Assembly (NCBI GenBank): GCA_037975125.1
Contig: CM075857.1
Span: 20,998,497-21,062,496, forward strand
From: Latrodectus hesperus
Taxonomy: Eukaryota; Arthropoda; Arachnida; Araneae; Theridiidae
Direction of reading: 5' to 3'
DNA length: 64,000 nucleotides
A program made the translations under genes and the position numbers. Below, piece by piece: positions 17,911 through 29,444 of the stretch. How positions within the stretch are numbered: the stretch's first letter is position 1; every line of letters begins with the position of its first letter. The notes beneath the pieces were generated by a model, which worked only from the letters and a program-made list of their open reading frames with translations, made no database searches and was not told the origin of the DNA.

Positions 17911-18095
17911 TTGTTTGTCGCTCAACGGTAATTTTTTGCACACGAGAGCTAATTAGACCGGGACCTACGGTTTAAATTGGATTCCGAATCACTACACACA
18001 TCCATGCCCAATGTGGGATTCGAACCCACGAACTGTTGAACCGAAGGCAAGAGCGCTAACCATTCGGCGAGAGCGCTAACATTATCAAGCTCGGC
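17911..18095 (-). mobile_element. tRNA-derived SINE copy 2, best preserved
   Basis: Flanked by perfect 14-bp direct repeats, GAGATAGCTAATGT, at 17897-17910 and 18096-18109. On the minus strand the head contains an RNA polymerase III A-box-like stretch (GGTTAGCGCTCTTGCC) and a perfect B box (GGTTCGAATCC), spaced as in a tRNA gene. A body and an AT-rich tail follow. A second A-box-like GTTAGCGCTCTCGCC lies 22 bp upstream, so the 5' end has a small duplication. About 185 bp. It was copied by a LINE-type machinery not present in this window. The parental tRNA was not identified. The ORF spanning its edge (17608-17943) is therefore partly SINE sequence. Confidence 0.92.
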
Positions 18096-18109
18096 GAGAT
18101 AGCTAATGT

Positions 18110-19166
18110 ATTTATTAATGAAGACAAGCGTTTAATTTTTATTTGTTTTAAATTATTAAGGGATAAATAAAATCAATGATTATCATTAATTAATACAGAA
18201 AAAGTTTAAATACGTAATATTGAAAATTACCTCAATACGTAGCAAATAAACAGTAAGTTATTCCTTCTTGTGAGTATGTGATGCCAAATCAGTCTCCTAA
18301 TTTTGATATGTAACATTTCCAAGCTGCCCATTTTATGTTTTTTTAACATAGTCAACTCCTGAGTTGGTAACCCATTATTAAATGTTCGACGTCTTACCAG
18401 TTTTAGAACATGACACACTACGAATTTGTTATGTCATACGCTGTCTTTAGTATGAATTATGTCCTCAACATAAATTAGGCATTAAACCCCCGTTTTCTAC
18501 ATTTTTATTTACTGGAATTAGTTGAAAAAATTAGGGGGTCATTGTAAAAGTTATTATAAATGATTTTATCATCCAACATTTTATGTTTGAGGTAACCAAG
18601 CAGTCACGGCTAGGTGAGACTTCAGTTTCCTACATTTGCAGACGGAGGTCGTTCAACGCAGCCTCAACAGTTCTGAAGCACAATCAATCACCAAGTTGAC
18701 ACCTGATCTTAACTCTGCTGTTAACACACATTTTACAGTCACTGAATTCCAGAGTTTTAACTCTCCCAGTACGACGATCTTCAGGTGGGTCAACTTGCTA
18801 TTTTTAGGACACGAGAGCGACACATTTTCCCTCGAAACTAACTATCAGGGTTGAAAAAAAATCATTCTTATAATTTTTATATTAATAGGGTTGTCTATTT
18901 ACTTTTCTTGGGTTTTGAATAACTCATTAAGTTTTAAGTGCAAAATGTCCTAAAAAAGTAAATGTAATGTTAACAAATTAATACAGTTTCCAGCATCAAC
19001 ATGCAATATTTAAAAAAATATTACTTAATTGAAGAGAGACGACTACACAAGTGTCATCTTCATTACTTTGCAATAGTTTATAGATTATATTACGACAAAG
19101 AACTGTTTTTGGAACTTTATGCTTGTAGGCTTATAGCTAGTATTGAATAAGATTGTGTTGCTTTTA
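18110..19166. other. Intergenic DNA, no gene seen
   Basis: A short block near 18600-18850 is open for 72 codons on the plus strand but has no recognisable motif. The remainder is AT-rich and featureless. Confidence 0.55.
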
Positions 19167-19195
19167 CACTACTGGCCATTAAAATTGCTACACCA
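19167..19195 (+). repeat. Left terminal inverted repeat of the Tc1 element
   Basis: Pairs with 20569-20597 over 29 bp with a single mismatch. Adjacent outer TA at 19165-19166. Confidence 0.93.
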
Positions 19196-19301
19196 AGAAG
19201 GAATGCAAATAACAGAACGATATTTATTGGACACATACATTATAGTGGAAAGAACAAGTGATTAGATATACAGGAAATTAGGATGTATAGATCTTGAGAA
19301 A

Positions 19302-20365
19302 TCAGTACCCAGAGCAGCCACCTCTGGCTGCAATAACAGCATTTATCCGCCTAGGCATGGAGTCAAACAGAGATTGTATGGCATGTACGGGGATCTCAGT
19401 CTATGCAGCTTCAACACTATGCCACAGTTCATCGACAGTAGTGGATGGTGAGTGATGGCGTGCCAATCGCTCGGCAACCATTGACCACACGTTCTCAATG
19501 GGTGACAGATCAGGAGAACGTGCTGGCCAGGGTAACAATCGAACCTGTTCTGTATCAAGGAAGTTCAGAACAGTACGGGCAACATGCGGTCGTGCATTAT
19601 CCTGTTGAAACAAAGCATTAGGGAGGCCTCGAAGATAGGGCAGAGCCACGGGCCTTAACACATCGGAAATGTAACGGTTACTGTTCAAAGTGCCGGTAAT
19701 GCGAACAAGAGGTGATCGAGACGTGTATCCAATGGCACCCCATACCATTACTCCAGCGAATGGGTCAGTATGGTGATGTCCAATGAAAGCTGGCAATACG
19801 CGTTCTCCACAATGCCTCCAAACAATGATGTGGCCATCATGGTCCTGTATACACAACCGAGATTCATCTGTAAAGATGACGTGATGCCATTCCCGCGTCC
19901 AGGTTCGTCGCTGATCACACCATTGAAGACGCTCCTGTCTGTGACGCAGCGTCAATGGTAGCCGAAGCTATGGTCGCCGTGCAGACAATCCATGCTGCTG
20001 CAAACGTCGTCGAACTGTTCGAGCAGAAACTTGTTGCTTTGCAAATGACTCTATTTCTCGACTCAGGGTTCGTGACGTGGCTGTACGATCCCTTGTGACC
20101 ATGCGGATAAGATGTCTGCCTTCTCTGCTGTTTGTGATGGGGGGTCGCTGAGATCCAGCATGACGTTCCATATGATTGTCCTGAACCCATCGATTCCATA
20201 TTCTGCTAACAGTCATGGGTTCTCGACCGACGCGAGCAGCAATATTGCGTACCGCAATATTGCTGCTCGCGTCGGTCGAGCACCGCAATCCCGGTAGGCT
20301 ATAATCCTTTCTCGATCAAAGTCAGACACGTGCTGATAGGCATTTCTTCTTCTTACACGAGGCAT
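19302..20365 (-). pseudogene. Tc1-type transposase pseudogene (DD34E)
   Basis: The start is ATG at 20363-20365 (MPRVRRRN...), and the family's usual end with a TGA lies at 19302-19304, about 350 codons. The N-terminal part has paired-like helix-turn-helix DNA-binding motifs (for example TVSRIWNRW). The catalytic part has FTDES, QDNARPH and SPIENVWS, with 34 residues between the second Asp and the Glu, the Tc1 signature. Three lesions kill it. A 59-bp palindrome at 20222-20280 overwrites the first helix-turn-helix and shifts the frame. In-frame TAG codons lie between 19955 and 19968 and just below 19401. In both the frame continues beyond the stop, and related transposases have Trp there (my recollection of the family), so both look like TGG to TAG changes. 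Confidence 0.92.
20222..20280. repeat. Perfect 28-bp inverted repeat with a 3-base loop
   Basis: Left arm 20222-20249, loop TAC at 20250-20252, right arm 20253-20280; arms are exact reverse complements. The left arm is the genuine transposase sequence (it reads RNIAARVGRE on the minus strand), and the right arm is an inverted copy replacing normal coding sequence. This is the typical mark of a replication template switch. Confidence 0.95.
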
Positions 20366-20568
20366 TACAACAACTTTCTTTGCCGAAAACAGCGTTGAAA
20401 TGGAAATTGAGTATGAGAAAACTGCTGTCAAATCTCTGGTTTTATACACATTGTAGATGTCGCTACTGTCGCCTGTTTTGTATGAATGCGCTGAAAATCT
20501 AATCATTTGCATATCACAGCAAGTTCTACCTGTCATGCAAATTTCACGTGTGTGGTGTGCCGCTTTCC

Positions 20569-20597
20569 TGGTGTAGCAATTTTAATGGTCAGTAGTG
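20569..20597 (-). repeat. Right terminal inverted repeat of the Tc1 element
   Basis: Reverse complement of the left repeat except for one base. Adjacent outer TA at 20598-20599. Confidence 0.93.
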
Positions 20598-20599
20598 TA

Positions 20600-21797
20600 A
20601 TTGCGCATACCAACTTCGAATTGTCAGAAATGTTTGACTAAATTCTAATGTATATTACGTTGCTTATCACCTTTGGTTTAGATAAACTAAACCAAGAGAT
20701 CATGTCGCACAATTTAATGAAAAACAACAGCTCCCTGATTTAACAATTGCCTCACAGAGGAATCAATACAATTTATTCAGCGCGACGGACGGTGCTGCGT
20801 AGGAAAAATGCGACTGATCCATGGCAAGGGCAAGAATCAGTTTCAATTCTGGGAGGAATTACGGGAGCTGAAGTGTAACGTATCCTGAAACTGACTGCTA
20901 AGCTTTATCTGGACAAAATGGGGTAGCATTCACGGCTTGGGTGGCCATACCAGGAGAATACTCTCCCAACGTACTTCGCCCACCGTGTCCAGAGTCACTT
21001 TCTCGCCAAGTTGAAGCAGCAAAGCAGTACATAGAAGGGATTCTAATGTTTTAATGACAAATACCACTATTTTGAATGGAAGTTCTCTTAAAAAGCAACC
21101 TCTAGTAGCAATTCAAGACTGGGTTGGTGATTGGGTTAACAACTTGAACCAATGGAAACTCAGCGGCAATAGTGCATGGAACAGTGCACTATTTGTTACC
21201 TCGGTCGGACTGCAGCTGTGGTATCCCCGCCCGTTCAGTTGAAGTGCACGGTGTGATGAGTTTATGGCATATGGCCCGGTGAGTTTTTTAAGATTTGATG
21301 AAAAGGGAGTGAGTGCAGCGATGATATTAAGCCATGCAATTTTGCATTCTACTATAGTCTGGCTTGTATAGCAAAAATACACTATCATTAAAAAATGATT
21401 TAATGATTGTGTGTTTTTGTTGATAATCCAGACAATATTAAAGAAAACCCATTTTAAATATGCATATTTATTATGTTTTTCAATAAATAAAAATACTTGT
21501 GTTTGAAGACTTTTTTTTATACTTTTAAATAAATTAAAAATGTAATAAGAAATCCAGATAGCATATTTAATTGAAATGAATATGAAAAGTATTTTTCACT
21601 CTTGGACATTTTAATATATCCAACAGTTTTTATTGAAGGACAAAATTAACATTCAATAATATCATCACTGGTCATTAAAATGACATTTGAAAGGGGAACG
21701 TAAGTAAGCAAATGTGATATTTACTGCACAAATATATTATATTTGAAATAACAAATAATTAAATGTTCAGGATATTCAAAGGCATAAATCCTGAAAA
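20600..21797. other. Unrecognised block, less AT-rich around 20760-21270
   Basis: The stretch 20760-21270 has noticeably more G and C than its surroundings. It contains frames of 62 codons (plus, 21054-21242) and 91 codons (minus, 21113-21388) that overlap each other and show no known motif. It may be the relic of a repeat. A 9-bp-arm hairpin (TTGGTTTAG/CTAAACCAA) lies near 20673-20697. Confidence 0.4.
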
Positions 21798-22060
21798 ACC
21801 ATTACTCTGGAAGAACCACATCTGGAGCCAATAATTGTACTTATACGGCTGGATATTGAGTCAGCTCGATATCTGCTGATTAGACGTTTTTATATTGGAG
21901 AGATATGAAGAACGTTCTGGTCAGGGTAGTAGAGCGTATCTATCAAAGGGCTATGCAATACCTGGTTATGCATATCCTGATGAAACGTAACCATTCCGCA
22001 AGATAAAATAAAGAGTAGAGCCACAACCCTTAGCAGATCAAAATTGTAAAAGGCAAACTT
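21798..22060 (-). pseudogene. Ancient Tc1-like transposase relic
   Basis: Aligns by eye with the 3' half of the Tc1 transposase at about 19302-19690, in the same order and spacing: the CTCTGGCTGCAATAA-like end, a GGAGAACGTGCTGGCCAGGG-like stretch near 21910-21930, a CATTATCCTGTTGAAAC-like stretch near 21970-21990, and a CAGAGCCACGGGCCTTA-like stretch near 22015-22040. Many substitutions and small indels leave no open frame. It is clearly older than the full-length copy and may belong to a different subfamily. Confidence 0.7.
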
Positions 22061-25000
22061 TATTTTATATTGTAAAAGGTAATTGTAACTGACTACATAA
22101 TTCTTTTAAATTAAGAAATTTTTGTTTCAATTTAAAAGGCGTACATTTTAAGACAAAAGAAATAAATATTGAAAAATGGCACCCTTAAGATTAACTTCTA
22201 GATATGCTTCACCTATTCTGGCAAGTAGAATTCGAAAGGGAAAAAAATGTATTGTGTATGGCGGGCTTAAGACGGTGTCTCAATACGATGTCGTAATTAA
22301 TTATGTGTAACGTAGATGAAATGTTATCTGACGTCATGGATATTTTAAACCAATTAGAATTGTAATAAAGTGATGTCATTAATTCAACTAAAACGAAAGA
22401 AAAGACAGCTGGAATTCACACACAACACACAAATGTGTTTAGCTGTGTGAATATAATGACTCATTAATTCAAGTTCCAAAAATGTAGAGAATTCAACCAA
22501 ACAATATGCCAAAGCCATTTATTCATTTTATTGGTGCTAAAGATTATTATACATATAATGTGATTTATTATATTGTTGTATCTATTACTGGATGACAAAT
22601 GTCTTTAAAGATTTTCATCAGTTTAACACTTTTGCTGCCAATATATATAGATAAAGCACTTTATTCACAAGCTGCATATTAAGACCCATTACTGTACATG
22701 GTGTGTCTTGGATGATACCACAACCGACACATACAACTGCTTTTTAGCTTCAGGCGAAAGTTGGTATACATATATGAAAAAAAAGTAAGCCGATTACCAC
22801 AAAATGCAAAAACTTGTTGAAAAACTATGGATGAAGAATTTAAATCCTTCATAAGTAAAATATTAGAAGATAGTTTAAGACAAGCATTCTTCAGAAGATT
22901 TGTTAGATGGACTTTGCAGTCGGTATTACTTATGACAAAAAAAGTGTTGGACATATGAAAAATGAAATCGTATGTATTAATTATGAATACAGCAATGGAA
23001 TAAATTGATTAACAGCATTTTGCAAAATCTATACTTAAAACTGTTTTCTAAGAAGCACGTTCAAATAGTAAAAATGGTAGAAAGTGTGTTGAATATAAAT
23101 CCTGAAAATACGGGCACTGAAGACGATCTGATGAATATTGTGGTTACCCAGAAAGTGCTAAAATTTTACGTTACGGAGAATGCTATACTGCCGCTCACTA
23201 TATCAAATAAAATACTGAAACAATCAGAGAAAAATTGGGTTCCTAACATAAAATCTTATGGTACTTTTCCATTATAACTCCGCTTATGATTCTAAAGAAA
23301 TAACATGTTTCTTAAGGAGAAGCAAACATAATATAACGTAGAAACGATTTTATTGGATGGAATCAATATAAACCAATCGATTTTTTGGTGCAAAAATTGA
23401 CTAAAAGTGATTAGCAATGGTAAACAAACTAAATGCTGAACCTAAAGTTAGTAGGTGAAAAAGATTGCCTGGTGATAATTTTATTGGTTAAAAGGTGTCA
23501 AATCACCCCAAAAGTAAAAAACAGCAAAATTTAATTTTATTTCACTTTAAAAAAAAAAAAAAGAGAGAGATATACTATTACATTTACGCAATCGATCATC
23601 AATTGGATTACTATGCAGTTTTCGCCAGAAATATATATTAGCATTAAAATAGTTTTGTTAATCGTAAAATGTAAATAACAAATATTTGCTTTATTTTTTC
23701 AATAGTAAAAATTTTTAAAAAATACACGATGAATGCAAACGGAATATTTAAGATAGTAATGTACGATTTTTTTTCCTTTCCCGTTCTTTCGGAGATTTCT
23801 TTTTGAAGAGAAATAATTTATTTCTTTAAAAAGCATTAATGGTAAGACAGCGATATGTGTCTCGCTAATAGTTTGAGTAACTTATTTATTAGTGTCATCT
23901 GTTAATGATTGTACTTTCTCGAATTAGAGTGACACCTAAGCAACCTGCCACATTTGATTTCAAACTTAATGTTCAGGATTTTTATTACCGTATTTTACTG
24001 TGTATAATCTGACAAAAAATATTTTTCATCAGAAAAACTTACTATAAAGTTTTGATAGAGATGTCGTTTGTGTTTCATACAATGAATAACAGATGGCACT
24101 ACGACTTATTTTAACTATTAATCAGTATTGTCTTGCGTTTAAGAACGAATTCAGTTCGTGTGGACGATATTCAAGTTACATTTCACTAACATTCCCCGCA
24201 TTGTCTTGACCTGAACCGTTTCGCTCTGAACATTCAAATTCATATATCGTCATAGGGAAGTGAAAATTATTCAATTTTCACTTCACTATTTTAAACTGAA
24301 ACCTATAGGGAAGTTAAGTGAAAAAATTTTCGACAAACGTATCATGTAAGCTGAAAACAAAGAATGCGCGATACAAAAAAAAAAAAATCCATTCCATGCA
24401 CAGTTAGAAAATAATTCATTTCTTTCATTTTACTATTAACGAAACCAATATAGTTTATTTTTAAAATATGTCTAACCTTGTTTTAAAATCTATAATTTTT
24501 TAAAAGAATCTTCTGGGATATTGATCGATGTCGTGCTTCCATCTCAGCTATTCGCACTTTGCGTTGAGGTGGTTTCAAACAGATATTAAAAATATAAATT
24601 CTACAGAAAAAATTATTTATAATCACAATGCGTATTCTTTTATTTTATTTTTGAACCAAATTATCAGCAGGATAAATTTCCGACTATTCGTCGGAAAAAT
24701 TGCCGCGGACTCTACGCAGCTGCGGATTATGGGACATTTTATACATACAGGAAAATACGGTATTCTTATTAACCAAAAAGTGGTCGTTTCTTTCGCTCCA
24801 GTTGAAGTACGATGTGCTGCATCACTTTATTTCAATTCTCCTCGATTTAAAATATCCATGACGCCAGGTAACACATAATTACATCGTAAATCCACCTTGT
24901 CGTTAAATTTGCTGCTTCCTTCAAACCGCAGCATAGGTGAACATTACCATCGAATGTCTGAGAATATTGTCGATGTTCATTCTGTTAATAAAAAGATTTC

Positions 25001-28000
25001 TGATATAAGGGCCAAAGTATGGATTTGAAAAACCGTTTTCCACTGATTTAAGCCATTAGCACGTTGGATTGAAAAGAGAACAGAAGAAAAAGCAAAATGA
25101 AAAAAAAGGGACAAAACCTCCCCTTTATAGTTTAAATCAGCAAGGATGATTTAAATTTTTAAAAATTTCATTAATTGAATTTTGGAAATTTATAGTAACT
25201 ATTTCCAAATTTATACATTTTATAGAGATTTTGATTAATAAATGTATTATACTATGAACTTAAGTATTTTTGAACAAAATTTTCTTGTATTCATGAACAA
25301 AAGATAAATCAAAATATTGACTGATATGCAAAACAAAAACTTTTCACAAAAGTGAGCCTAATTCCTGTATGAGTCCTTCAAATTTATTTATTTCATAAAT
25401 AACATTGACTTATTTAAGGTTTCACTAGACTGGAAGTGATACACATCTTTTTTCCGATAGTCACTCTTTCGAATAAAACTGATCATCCTTGTTTGATAAT
25501 GAATATTGTATTCTTCAGGGGAATATTACGATTATAGATTGAACGTTCTAAAAGATTGTGTGACGGTTCCACATCGAGGTCGGGGGATAGTAGAGCCCGA
25601 GGGAGATGTTTCATCAAACCATTATTGGAAATAAAAGTTTGAATCATAGAGTGGACCTCGTGGGACCATTACTTCTTTCCAGTGACCCTTTCAGGGTTTC
25701 CAGTTGGACAGCAGAATCAAGATTTTTATCTTAGTAAAAATTTAGAAGAAAAAACCACTATCATATGCTTCTGAAAATTTCCTCTGAACATGCACTCTTG
25801 TTGTAGGAAAAAGTTAGAAATAAGATCTGTATAATGCATAAAAATCTCTTCCATTAACCATACAAGTTTTCACTGTAGACAACATATATCCAAAGTTGAA
25901 CGAAAATTGCTATCCTGCCATTAAATGTCATTTCCTGTTTTGACTTTGGAGATGATTCAAATGATAATTGGAACATTGCGACCATCTCGGTAATAGTAAT
26001 TTTTATTGTGGAAAATCTTTCAGTAACTTATCAGTCTCTTTCCACAACTTAAAACTTCTTTGCCTATTTTACCTTGCCGAGATTGTATTGACACTATACG
26101 TTGTCACATTTGCTCCAAGTGGTCAAGATAATTTTGGATTTTAAAATAAATCGGCAGTCTATCAAATTTCAATTGAATAAGTTCATTTCTAATCTCATAA
26201 AATAAAAGAGTAAAATGTATGAAGTTAAAAAAATATAGGGCACTGAGAAATTACCTATAACATCACAACTAAAATAACTTTCAGAGAATCTGATAAATCA
26301 TCCTATATATACTTTGTCAATCACTGAATGTCTTCTAACAACCATTCCTGATTAAATAAAGGTACCAAACAATGAAATTAAAGATATAAATACCTAACAC
26401 TTCAAATAACTTAGTAGACAAATGAAATCTGTTAGAATTTAAAAATAAGCAAATTAAACATCTAACAAGGTAAATAATTTCACTTGTTAAACTACAAAAA
26501 GGGTGAGGATGCACCCCTCAAAAAAATGCCCACGGAAATTGAGAGACTAACTCAATTTTGGAATGTGTTCCTGCGTGAATCACAAAATTTGTAGGCCTAA
26601 CTTTTATTCGAGACCTCTCGGTTCTGGTTCCTTTCATAGTTCAAAGATCAAGAAACTTCACTTGTCTAACTTTAACTTGTTACATGTCTGCCTCAAGCAA
26701 GCGCCATGAAAACAAGTTTTCTGTTAATGTAAATATATTATATAATGCAGATATAGGTTTAAAATCAAATTTTGCTAAAAGTAGAGCCAAGCTCAAATTA
26801 CTTACACATTTTCAATTGTATTTCTAGGAATACTTTATATAACTTATAAAGTAAATGAGTCTTTATGGGGGTATGACTAATTTTAAAACCCATTTATACA
26901 AATTTTTTTTAAAACAAACCTCAAATTTTACATTTATATGTTATTAAAAGTATCTTCCAACTTAATATTTTATTGCATCGCAGTTTCTTCCACATAAAAG
27001 AAGTTTATATTTTACTTAACATATTTCATGAATTACTGTTTTACAAACTAAATTATCTAGAAAAATTTTGCATGTAAAAATAGATATTGTCACAGGCAGC
27101 ACTCAGTGATACAATATGAAGTCACAGAACATGAAAAATAATGTCTTATTCACAATGAGTTTTCATAGTTTCCATCTACACTCCTGATAAATTCGTCGAA
27201 ATGTTTAAACATGGCTAACTTCAAGCAGCTTTAATCCATTTCACCAATTTTCATGATAGCAGTTAAATTTTATAAAGTTTCGATATTTAGATGTTGGCTG
27301 TCTCATAACTCTTAATACTTTAATTATAAAAGTTACGATTATATTAGAAGGTTTACACATAAATCTAACATGGTTTTACTCTAGTTGAACAAGCACAAAG
27401 TTATTAAGATGGATCTATTCATATTACATACCAATAAATACATATCATGTGAACACTTTCAGCAACTTCAACAGTAAGACCATGTTGCAAACACAAAACA
27501 AAAATGTAGTAAATTTGTGTAATAAGATTTGGCAACAAAACATTTTTCTAGACTATAAGGGTTTTTCATAAACCTAATAAATCTCATGCACATAAACGAA
27601 AGTCTTGAATGTAGTTCTATTGGTTCCCTTTAAAACATTTGCTTTAGGAAGTTACCTACAATTTTAAAAATACATTTTCATATTAATGAGATTTAAAATT
27701 CAATATTTCATTATAAAAGCATTACATTTCATCGAAAAAATATGCTAGGGCCATTTTGCAGAAGGTATAGTTGGAAATAAAATATTTCTAGAGAATTTCT
27801 GCGATTTAGTTTCATCATGTGAAAAATGGAAGACATACATGATAAGCAAGTGTATACCAAGGGTGGTTAAAAAAAAAAAAAAATGAAAAACTGCAAATTA
27901 TTTTTAACCACAATTAATAAAGCCAGAGATAGGATCTTAACTTGTAAACTGTTGTACCAAATATCAGAAAGGTAAACATGCAGTTATCAGCACGGACTTT

Positions 28001-29033
28001 TCTAGAGGAGGTTCACCAAACTGAAATCATTTTCTTATTTTATGCACTGTAAAACTCCATTTAATGGATATTTACACATACACAAGTCAAATTGATATAT
28101 TTATAGCTATTAATAAGACTCCTAAGCTAGGTAATTCCCTAATTCCATAAGTATTTGGGATGTTTGAGAAGAAAATTAAATATAGGTGTATACCTTTTGA
28201 AGATCTTAATTTATAGTAAAGACTAATATTGAAGCCAAATATAATTAAAAACAATTAGAAATATCTTAAAAATAAAACTTTTTTGTGAAATCTGATATGT
28301 TTATGAATCCAAGTCTAACATGAAATCAAAAATCAAGGCTTAAAAAACAACTTATTTAGATACAAGAATATAAGTTGAATAATAAGCCTGTTTAAAGAAG
28401 CTTCAATAAATATAAAACTTGCTCACCTAAATAGCACATATTTTATTACTTAATATATTACTTGTAAAATAAGTATTTTCAGAGAGAATATACATGATCC
28501 ATTTTAAAATTTATGCAATCCTCTTTAAACTGAATATAAACAGAAATTTAAATGTCAGGAAGAGTTCTACACTGGAAACTAATCGCTCCATGTAACTACT
28601 TTAGCTTAAAAATATTAAAACTGATTTTGACCATATTTTGATGAATATACGAGTCTTCAACAGAGGTAATTTCAAATCATTCACATTGCTAGAAACAATA
28701 TTTGCAATAACTTTATAACACAAGACATTATGCTTTTCTTTTGAAAAGTCAGAAGATACAAATTAAATTGCAAAAATACAACTTCAAATAAATATGATCA
28801 AAATTTGGAAAACTGAGTATTTCAAAATAAAATTTTTCATAGCTTCTCATTTTAATATGAAATTTAATTTTAACAAAGTGAAAGTTAAAACTTGTTTATG
28901 TTTAACCCAAAATCTTAGAGGCCTGAATTGATATTTTAAATTCAACATCACAATTTAATCCAAGACAATAAACATGAAACAAAGTCGAAAATATTGACAC
29001 GCATTATCATAGTTAAGAATCTGAAGTATATTC
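22061..29033. other. AT-rich DNA downstream of cyclin B; no gene recognised
   Basis: Two longer frames were examined: 23005-23277 (plus, 90 codons) and 24528-24878 (plus, 116 codons). Neither has a known motif, and 24528-24878 runs through ordinary AT-rich DNA with no visible splice or promoter context. Slightly GC-richer patches at 23930-24240 and 25560-25700 are unassigned. The part nearest 29 kb could be 3' untranslated or flanking sequence of the cyclin gene. Confidence 0.5.
24257..24284. repeat. 12-bp-arm inverted repeat
   Basis: GAAGTGAAAATT, loop ATTC, then AATTTTCACTTC. Perfect arms. No associated gene; not rho-like or otherwise meaningful on its own. Confidence 0.85.
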
Positions 29034-29039
29034 TTTATT
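29034..29039 (-). terminator. Candidate polyadenylation signal AATAAA for cyclin B
   Basis: The plus strand reads TTTATT here, so the minus strand reads AATAAA about 300 bases after the stop codon. In DNA this AT-rich such hexamers are common, so transcript data would be needed to confirm it. Confidence 0.3.
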
Positions 29040-29342
29040 TACACTTTTGTCACTAAATTTTAAACAATTTTTTATAGACTTGTTAAAAATTGAAGTACTC
29101 AGTAATTTTTAAAGTGATACAGCATATGTGAAGTAAGTTTTTAATTACAAATTCCCAAGGCATTTTATACAAGTTATCAAAGACAATTTATACACACTAA
29201 TATATATACACAAAAAAAGTTTACATAGAAATAGCATTTATGAGAAGTCATTATATAAAAAAATTGTCCAATTTATGAGAATTTATGGTAAAAGTTAATT
29301 AACATTGTCCTACAAGATTTTAATTGGCAGATTAAATATATA

Positions 29343-29444
29343 TCAATTTTTAGCACCAGCTAGTTCAATCACTGTAGCAGATTTCAGCTGTGGAATAGTG
29401 CTGATCTTGAACAACTTTGTAGAAGAATATTTCAAATGAATAGC
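29343..29444 (-). CDS. CycB: Cyclin B coding exon 8 (residues 342-374 and stop)
   Basis: 33 codons and TGA at 29343-29345. Contains [19 protein letters not shown], the usual end of the B-cyclin C-terminal fold. Acceptor TTTCAG. Confidence 0.94.
   Translation of the reverse strand, partial: AIHLKYSSTKLFKISTIPQLKSATVIELAGAKN

Larger units (their letters stand above)
19167..20597 (-). mobile_element. Tc1/mariner DNA transposon, full length but dead
   Basis: Bounded by 29-bp terminal inverted repeats (19167-19195 and 20569-20597) that match at 28 of 29 positions; they begin CACTACTG and end GCTACACCA on the inner side. The element is flanked by TA dinucleotides at 19165-19166 and 20598-20599, the expected Tc1/mariner target duplication. 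Total 1431 bp. It carries one transposase gene on the minus strand, which is inactivated. Intact ends mean it could still be moved by a transposase supplied elsewhere. Confidence 0.95.

Noticed and set aside
24528..24878. 116-codon plus-strand frame
   Set aside because: No known motif, no splice or promoter context and AT-rich codon use; likely chance.
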